5,667 bases of DNA from Chitinivibrionales bacterium (GTDB lineage: Bacteria; Fibrobacterota; Chitinivibrionia; Chitinivibrionales; WJMI01), in the NCBI GenBank assembly GCA_014729595.1, contig WJJU01000503.1:1-5667 (forward strand), read 5' to 3'. Positions 1 to 3,769 of the stretch are shown one piece after another. The position numbers and the translations under genes are program-made. Below the pieces are notes generated by a model. It had not been told where the DNA came from and ran no database searches. It worked only from the letters and a program-made list of their open reading frames with translations. Numbering within the stretch: the first letter of the stretch is position 1; the number at the start of each line of letters is the position of its first letter.

Positions 1-911
1 CGGAAATCGAGCTGATGCATCCGAATTTCTCTCCCGTGCGAAAGACTATGGAAGTCAAAGGGAATAGAATCATCACTCTTGCACACACATTAAAGCAGCC
101 GCGAGGTACGCACACTAAAACCATTCGCCCCTCTCGTCAACAAGCGGTCGAGCCGTATCCGAATCCATCGAACGCAACTGCCGGTATACTGGAGAGACCC
201 ACATATATTGAGGCTCTTATACACATGACTATCGGGGAGTACCGCAAAGCACTCATCCTTCTTGATTCACTCAAGGAACGCCCCGAAACAAGCCGCGGCG
301 ATCGTTTGCTCATAGCCGCCAAGATGCAGGAGTGCTACCGTGGTCTCGGCGATTTTGAGCGTGCACTCAGAGTCCACGAGCGTCGCGGTCGCTCCTCCAC
401 CGACGACAAGACCAAGGCTATGGCGCTTTGGCAGACCGCCAATATCCGCGCCACCTGTCTGGGAGACTATTTAGGCGCTGAGCGTGACCTTGTGCGCTAT
501 ATCGCATCATATCCAAGCGGTGTCTGGATTGAGCAGGCATATCTGCGCCTGGCCGACATCCAATCAATGGCCGGTGATTTCAATGCCGCATCGCGAACCT
601 ATCGCCGGTACCTTGCCCGCTTTCCTTCCAGGCCCGATCGCCCCAAAGCGCTTCATGCCCTTGCCCGGCTTCTCGAAAATGAACAGGAAAAATACCAAGA
701 GGCCGTAGAGTTATACGATATTATTCTGGCGGAATTTCCATCGAGCGAATATGCCGAAAACGCCCTTTTCCATCGAGCGCATTGTAGATGGTATATGGGT
801 CAAATCGACAAAGCGACGGCGGACTGCCGTAACTATTCCGACCGCTATCCGGATGGGTTCCGAATGGAGGCATGTAGAAAACTTATAAATTCCGCACAAG
901 CTATGAGATAA
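1..911 (+). CDS. PEGA-TPR protein, C-terminal part (5' end outside window)
   Basis: The first ATG is at 15, but the frame is open to the left edge (codons from base 3 read E-I-E-L before that Met), so the gene very probably starts upstream. Numbering from that Met, the opening stretch to about residue 27 (HPNFSPVRKTMEVKG, then LKQ) resembles the end of a PEGA domain, a small beta domain common in bacterial surface and kinase-associated proteins. A Pro/Arg-rich linker of about 30 residues follows. From about residue 62 to 295 the protein is helical with repeated TPR signatures, for example GEYRKALILLDSL, GDFERALRVHERR, GDFNAASRTYRRYLARFP and YQEAVELYDIILAEFP. The last repeats resemble the TPR units of BamD/YbgF-type envelope proteins. 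A scaffold role in protein-protein interaction is likely; the partner is unknown. No signal peptide can be seen because the N-terminus is missing. It ends with TAA at 909-911 and converges on the methyltransferase gene. Confidence 0.85.
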   Translation, partial: EIELMHPNFSPVRKTMEVKGNRIITLAHTLKQPRGTHTKTIRPSRQQAVEPYPNPSNATAGILERPTYIEALIHMTIGEYRKALILLDSLKERPETSRGDRLLIAAKMQECYRGLGDFERALRVHERRGRSSTDDKTKAMALWQTANIRATCLGDYLGAERDLVRYIASYPSGVWIEQAYLRLADIQSMAGDFNAASRTYRRYLARFPSRPDRPKALHALARLLENEQEKYQEAVELYDIILAEFPSSEYAENALFHRAHCRWYMGQIDKATADCRNYSDRYPDGFRMEACRKLINSAQAMR

Positions 912-995
912 TGCCTCTCATCGGCATTTTCACCAATTGGTTCGTCGTAGAAGGCCCGAAAACGAAGCGGAAGTACCACTTGCGGCACAAACCAG

Positions 996-1033
996 TCCCC
1001 CGCAACTCGCCCGCCCCACGGGGGAACGGTTTT
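996..1033. terminator. Weak, possibly bidirectional intrinsic terminator
   Basis: A perfect 7-bp GC stem (TCCCCCG at 996-1002 pairing with CGGGGGA at 1019-1025) encloses a 16-nt loop. On the plus strand it is followed by ACGGTTTTG, and on the minus strand by CTGGTTTG. It sits between the convergent PEGA-TPR and methyltransferase genes, where a shared terminator would be expected. The T-tracts are short and the loop is long, so efficiency is doubtful. Confidence 0.4.
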
Positions 1034-1081
1034 GTGTGACAATTATCCCGAACATAAGAGCGGTGCGAACCCCGACCATCG

Positions 1082-1723
1082 CTACCCCAGCACAAAGATG
1101 TTGCGCCGATTGCCCCCCCGGATTTTCATCTGTAAGAATTGCGCCACAACCGACATGGTCTTTGGATGGAAAAAGTTGATATGAGTGGGATCCGCCGCAT
1201 ACCACCATGAGCCAAAATCAGTGACGTCCGTATACGTCTCAGTACGAATCACCACATAACCCCCGTCCACACAACATCGTCGCACCAACGCAAGTTCATC
1301 ACGAAGATTGCGAAGATGCTCAATGACTTCGCACATCACGACAAGGTCGTATCGTCGTTGGAGAGCATCCTTTCCGATGTCATAAAGAGGATCGTATGCA
1401 TGCGCCCACAAACCTTCGTCACGAAGCAGCCGCGTAAGTACACATTCGCGGCCGCTGCCGAAGTCAAGCACTGAAGGTTTGGAGATCGGAACCGCCAAAA
1501 GCTCTCGGCGAAAGCCTCGAAGATACTTCAAATAACCGGCATCGTGCATGGAATTATTATGGAGAGCATACCGCCGTCTTTCTTTGTCGGCACCAAGATG
1601 ATACCTCCGCGGAACAAAGATCAATGAGCACTCGGAGCACTCAATCAATTCACGATTCCACCCGTCGAGCCGACGTCGGCAGCTAGTCGACCCACAAAGC
1701 CTACACGCAAATTGATCCGTCAA
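1082..1723 (-). CDS. Zinc-ribbon class I SAM-dependent methyltransferase
   Basis: Predicted to transfer a methyl group from S-adenosylmethionine to an unknown acceptor in the cytoplasm. Numbered from the TTG at 1723 (213 residues), it starts with a four-cysteine zinc-ribbon-like module (CRLCGS at 7-12 and CSEC at 29-32). The Rossmann-fold methyltransferase follows: motif I VLDFGSG at 85-91, an acidic residue in AYDP near 111 that would bind the ribose, VMCEVIEHL at 129-137, and a DPTHINFFHPKTM segment at 178-190 typical of Methyltransf_23-like proteins. I chose TTG because AAAGG lies 5 nt upstream and the first Cys pair then falls near the N-terminus, as is usual in this family. The longest alternative is a GTG at 1795 (237 residues), which would overlap the hydrolase gene by 34 bp and has only a weak GGA upstream. 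A further GTG lies at 1765. Relatives often sit in polysaccharide or sugar-modification clusters, but nothing here identifies the substrate. The stop is TAG at 1082-1084. Confidence 0.88.
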   Translation of the reverse strand: MTDQFACRLCGSTSCRRRLDGWNRELIECSECSLIFVPRRYHLGADKERRRYALHNNSMHDAGYLKYLRGFRRELLAVPISKPSVLDFGSGRECVLTRLLRDEGLWAHAYDPLYDIGKDALQRRYDLVVMCEVIEHLRNLRDELALVRRCCVDGGYVVIRTETYTDVTDFGSWWYAADPTHINFFHPKTMSVVAQFLQMKIRGGNRRNIFVLG

Positions 1724-1728
1724 TTCAG

Positions 1729-1733
1729 CCTTT
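1729..1733 (-). promoter_or_regulatory. Ribosome binding site deciding the TTG start of the methyltransferase
   Basis: On the minus strand AAAGG lies 5 nt before the TTG at 1723. Neither GTG alternative (1765, 1795) has a comparable Shine-Dalgarno sequence. This supports the shorter methyltransferase, leaving a 38-nt gap after the hydrolase stop instead of an overlap. Confidence 0.5.
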
Positions 1734-1761
1734 CGGTTATTTGCACCGCCCGTCTCATGCT

Positions 1762-2796
1762 TCACATATCCAAGTATTTGGCCATCCGTTTCCACGCGGC
1801 ATCCGCATAGAATCGATGGCCACCCTCACCGATTACCAGCCGTAATTTTTTTTCGGCTCCGACGGCGGAATAGATCTCCCGCAGTTTTCTGAAGGCCTTC
1901 CGCACTCCTTTGATCGGATAGACGGGATCATCTTTTCCCGCTACAATCACCAAAGGTTTGGGCGCGAACAATCCCAAAATATCAGCCATCTCGGCGTAGC
2001 GCAAAAGACCGGGAATGTAATTATCACTGCAGTGCGGGATCGACATGATGGAATCCTTAAACGTGCAAAAGGAGCAGGCGGGCATGCCGTAGGCGAGTCG
2101 AGGCAGCAAAGCGGCGGCATACATGGCAACCGTACCGCCCCCCGAAAGTCCCATTATCCCAATGCGATCCCTAAGCACGTCGTCGCGGGTTTCCAAATAA
2201 TCGATCGCCCTGTTTACATCATACACACGTTCTCCGATCAATGTGCGCCCCATCATAAGAGCCCGCATCGCCGCATCGTGACACCCCCCGAAAGCGGCGG
2301 TTTGCCGACGTTCCCGTCGTTCACCAAAACAACGCTGTTCAATGCACAAGGCGGCGATCCCCCTTTTCATACATCCGATAGCAAAATTGCGGTCACCCTT
2401 AACACGAATGCGCTTGGCCTCATTCTCACCATCGACACCTATAGAGGCATGCATCCCCGAGGAATGGCCCTGAAGGCAGATGAACCACAAATACGGCGGC
2501 GCCATAAGCCGAGGTGTACAGACATAAGCCGGTACGTCCGCGTAAAGCTCGCTTGTGAACACAACCTTCTCGATAGTTCCGACACGCGTTTTGCGCGTCC
2601 AGAGTGAACGCACATTCAGCGGCACCTTTTCCGCCACGGGCGGATAGCCCGTCAGTTCCCGAACCTTGGCCCGTAATTTATGCTGCCATGCCGCGACATC
2701 ACCGCCGGCATAGCCGAGAACCTGTGACATATTAGTCATAACCTGCTGATGAACCAACAAGGGCGAAAAGGTGGATTCCGGTGTGTCGACCTTCAC
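1762..2796 (-). CDS. Alpha/beta hydrolase, acetylxylan esterase/dienelactone hydrolase type
   Basis: A 344-residue serine hydrolase, probably an esterase. The alpha/beta fold core is clear. LQGHSSGMH at 108-116 is in the oxyanion-hole region. The nucleophile elbow GLSGGG places the catalytic Ser at 218. AGKDDPVYP puts the acid at Asp290, and EGGHRFYADAAW puts the base at His327. The stretches CIEQRCFGER (151-160), ALMMGRTLIGER (179-190) and DNYIPGLLRYAEM (258-270) match, from memory, the Abhydrolase_7/acetylxylan esterase-like subgroup, and the length fits. No signal peptide or lipobox is seen, so it is probably cytoplasmic. The true substrate is unknown: acetylated sugars are plausible, and the family name does not prove xylan as substrate. 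The start is a GTG at 2796, preceded by AAGGGAG with 7-nt spacing. It is the first gene of a probable two-gene unit with the methyltransferase. Confidence 0.9.
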   Translation of the reverse strand: MKVDTPESTFSPLLVHQQVMTNMSQVLGYAGGDVAAWQHKLRAKVRELTGYPPVAEKVPLNVRSLWTRKTRVGTIEKVVFTSELYADVPAYVCTPRLMAPPYLWFICLQGHSSGMHASIGVDGENEAKRIRVKGDRNFAIGCMKRGIAALCIEQRCFGERRERRQTAAFGGCHDAAMRALMMGRTLIGERVYDVNRAIDYLETRDDVLRDRIGIMGLSGGGTVAMYAAALLPRLAYGMPACSFCTFKDSIMSIPHCSDNYIPGLLRYAEMADILGLFAPKPLVIVAGKDDPVYPIKGVRKAFRKLREIYSAVGAEKKLRLVIGEGGHRFYADAAWKRMAKYLDM

Positions 2797-2803
2797 AAGA
2801 AAA

Positions 2804-2810
2804 CTCCCTT
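2804..2810 (-). promoter_or_regulatory. Ribosome binding site of the hydrolase gene
   Basis: On the minus strand AAGGGAG lies 7 nt upstream of the GTG at 2796. This is a strong Shine-Dalgarno match at a good distance and fixes the non-ATG start of the hydrolase. Confidence 0.7.
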
Positions 2811-2838
2811 CGTGACTGCGCGAATATGCACAGACATC

Positions 2839-2867
2839 ATTATCCGGCTATAGTCTCGAGTAAACAA
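2839..2867 (-). promoter_or_regulatory. Candidate sigma70-type promoter for the hydrolase-methyltransferase unit
   Basis: On the minus strand GATAAT (2844 to 2839) matches the -10 consensus at five of six positions. TTGTTT (2867 to 2862) could be a poor -35 box, matching only in its first three bases. The spacer is 17 nt. Transcription would begin near 2832, giving a leader of about 35 nt before the GTG at 2796. The -35 lies inside the left copy of the 22-bp direct repeat. The call rests on pattern matching only. Confidence 0.35.
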
Positions 2868-2875
2868 TTTAGAAC
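2854..2875. repeat. Imperfect direct repeat, left copy
   Basis: This 22-bp copy matches 3094-3115 at 19 of 22 positions, and the two starts are exactly 240 bp apart. It begins TCTCGAGTAAA and ends TTTAGAAC. It overlaps the candidate -35 region of the hydrolase promoter, so a protein-binding site is one possibility. Confidence 0.55.
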
Positions 2876-3014
2876 ACGACAAAATGCCGCGAGGAAAATC
2901 AGCGCTCCACGGAAGATTTGCGCTCATGATTCCCTTTGCCGGTAGCGAAAGAAATCCATTCCCCGCACCAAATCGTATCCGTTCGCAAGCAACCAAACCA
3001 CCCACAGAGGACAC

Positions 3015-3037
3015 CGCGGGCTGCGTGGTGGCCCGCG
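3015..3037. other. Stable GC hairpin
   Basis: CGCGGGC at 3015-3021 pairs perfectly with GCCCGCG at 3031-3037 across a 9-nt loop. No T-run follows on either strand, so it is not an intrinsic terminator. It lies between the two 22-bp direct repeats. Its function is unknown. Confidence 0.45.
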
Positions 3038-3078
3038 AAGTGCCCGAAGTAAGCCGTTGCAAGTCCAACGAGAAAGCC

Positions 3079-3101
3079 CTGAGGCCTCAGAACTCTAGAG
3101 T
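3079..3101. repeat. Two adjacent perfect palindromes
   Basis: CTGAGGCCTCAG (3079-3090) is a 12-bp perfect palindrome. One base later ACTCTAGAGT (3092-3101) is a 10-bp perfect palindrome that runs into the right copy of the 22-bp direct repeat. Tight palindromes beside an AT-rich tract are typical of dimeric regulator sites, but no regulator is identified. Confidence 0.4.
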
Positions 3102-3115
3102 AAAAAATTTGGAAC
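3094..3115. repeat. Imperfect direct repeat, right copy
   Basis: Partner of 2854-2875 (19 of 22 identical). It begins TCTAGAGTAAA and ends TTTGGAAC, and ends 8 bp before the left boundary of the 249-bp inverted-repeat element. Unlike the left copy it is not followed on the minus strand by a -10-like box at promoter spacing. Confidence 0.55.
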
Positions 3116-3123
3116 GGTTACCT

Positions 3124-3372
3124 ATTAGTGCCTTTCCGAAAACCCCATTCAGGGCGGCGGCCAACTACGCATAGCGCCCGCGTTCACGCATCGCGTCCGG
3201 CTCGGCGCTTTCGGCTGCCCTTTTTGGGCAGTGCTCTCAGCCCCCGTTGCTGGGGCTCCGAGCCGTTGGCGAGAATCGCCGTATCGCAGCGGATACGCCT
3301 CTTCTCGACGCCTCGGCGGCCGAATCCCCGCTCCGCGGGCGCACCAAAGCAGGTTTCCGAACAAGCACTAAT
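3124..3372. mobile_element. 249-bp inverted-repeat element, MITE-like or structured RNA
   Basis: The left end (3124-3144) and the reverse complement of the right end (3352-3372) both begin ATTAGTGC and agree at 17 of 21 positions. The interior is GC-rich and full of short perfect stems: 3152-3156 with 3175-3179, a branched unit at 3198-3265, and hairpins at 3268-3280, 3281-3296 and 3327-3339. Both flanks are AT-rich. No transposase or convincing ORF is inside, and I see no clear target-site duplication. Size, terminal repeats and lack of coding fit a MITE or a REP-like dispersed element. The same pairing could instead be the closing stem of a structured RNA. Multiple copies in the genome would favour the first reading, and covariation would favour the second. 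Confidence 0.45.
3198..3265. other. Three-way-junction fold inside the inverted-repeat element
   Basis: An 8-bp closing stem (CGGCTCGG at 3198-3205 with CCGAGCCG at 3258-3265) encloses two perfect 6-bp hairpins. These are CTGCCC-TTTTT-GGGCAG (3215-3231) and AGCCCC/GGGGCT (3239-3257). The right hairpin abuts the closing stem directly. The pairing holds on both strands, so the transcribed strand cannot be told. On the minus strand the first hairpin has an A-loop, so it does not act as a terminator there. Confidence 0.45.
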
Positions 3373-3447
3373 TAAATCTTTCGCGTTCCTATCTTTGTAG
3401 GATACCATCCGGGGCTAAACAGGCATTTACCGGAGCAGTACCGACTA

Positions 3448-3480
3448 TATAGCCCATATTTACCGTATAGCCATATAGCC
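3448..3480. repeat. Cluster of three TATAGCC heptamers
   Basis: TATAGCC occurs at 3448-3454, 3466-3472 and 3474-3480. A fourth copy lies on the other strand at 2846-2852, inside the spacer of the candidate hydrolase promoter. The cluster is in an AT-rich stretch just outside the inverted-repeat element. It may be a binding site or chance AT-rich repetition. Confidence 0.35.
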
Positions 3481-3577
3481 GCCACTCATGACAAATATAG
3501 TCTTGACCAGATCATTATGCCACCACCGCACGTTTCCCGCCGCCGTTGCCAGAGATTGGTATCGTGCCGTTTTCACG

Positions 3578-3616
3578 AAAAACGATCGGGTTGTCGATAG
3601 TACTACGCCCCGATCG
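3578..3616 (-). terminator. Intrinsic terminator of the surface-protein gene
   Basis: On the minus strand a perfect 8-bp stem (CGATCGGG, 3616 to 3609, with CCCGATCG, 3590 to 3583) and an 18-nt loop are followed at once by TTTTT (3582 to 3578). It lies about 150 nt downstream of the stop at 3770, leaving a long 3' untranslated region that also contains a GC-rich 13-bp near-perfect palindrome at 3629-3641. No T-run follows on the plus strand, so it acts on the minus strand only. Confidence 0.75.
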
Positions 3617-3769
3617 CACAGAGCCCCGCGGCGGACCGCCGTTTACGCTCGCCGCCACAAAAACCACGATATCAACAACTTAGCTTTAGCACAAACTCAC
3701 GAATAAAGCGCAACGGCACCCACGGCAAACTCCAGACACGGGCGCCGTCCCTCGGCTTCGCAGAAGACG

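Larger units (their letters stand above)
2797..3769. other. Long intergenic region without a convincing protein gene
   Basis: About 970 bp between the hydrolase start and the surface-protein stop. Several open frames of 60-96 codons exist on both strands, but they overlap one another, lack good start sites and resemble no family I know. The content is structural: a candidate promoter, a 22-bp direct repeat pair, a GC hairpin, two palindromes, a 249-bp inverted-repeat element, a TATAGCC cluster and a terminator, each listed separately. Base composition alternates sharply between AT-rich stretches (about 3094-3127 and 3366-3480) and GC-rich blocks (about 3150-3345 and 3600-3660). Confidence 0.6.

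Noticed and set aside
1050..1085. tRNA T-arm-like GGTTCGCACC on the minus strand
   Set aside because: The flanking bases do not form a 5-bp T stem, and no acceptor, D or anticodon arms can be placed around it.
2032..2607. 191-codon open frame on the plus strand
   Set aside because: It lies antisense to the well-supported hydrolase gene, and its translation is low-complexity and unlike any known family.
2793..3068. 91-codon minus-strand frame upstream of the hydrolase
   Set aside because: It needs a TTG start without a Shine-Dalgarno sequence and crosses the direct repeats and a GC hairpin. Only the 44-codon version from 2927 merited mention.
2884..3174. 96-codon plus-strand frame
   Set aside because: It spans the direct repeat, both palindromes and the element boundary. 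The product has no domain-like features.
3124..3372. Integron attC site, group II intron domain V, tmRNA, RNase P RNA or SRP RNA
   Set aside because: The conserved cores (GTTRRRY/RYYYAAC, a domain V stem closing on GAGCCG, the tmRNA ends, the RNase P and SRP signature loops) are not found in either orientation.
3128..3408. Overlapping open frames on both strands across the inverted-repeat element (90, 74 and 71 codons)
   Set aside because: GC-rich DNA leaves stops rare in several frames at once. The peptides are Arg/Pro/Ser-rich, overlap each other, and show no good ribosome binding site. They are better explained by the structured element.
3488..3706. 72-codon plus-strand frame
   Set aside because: It runs through the minus-strand terminator and 3' untranslated region. 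The composition is random and no ribosome binding site is seen.
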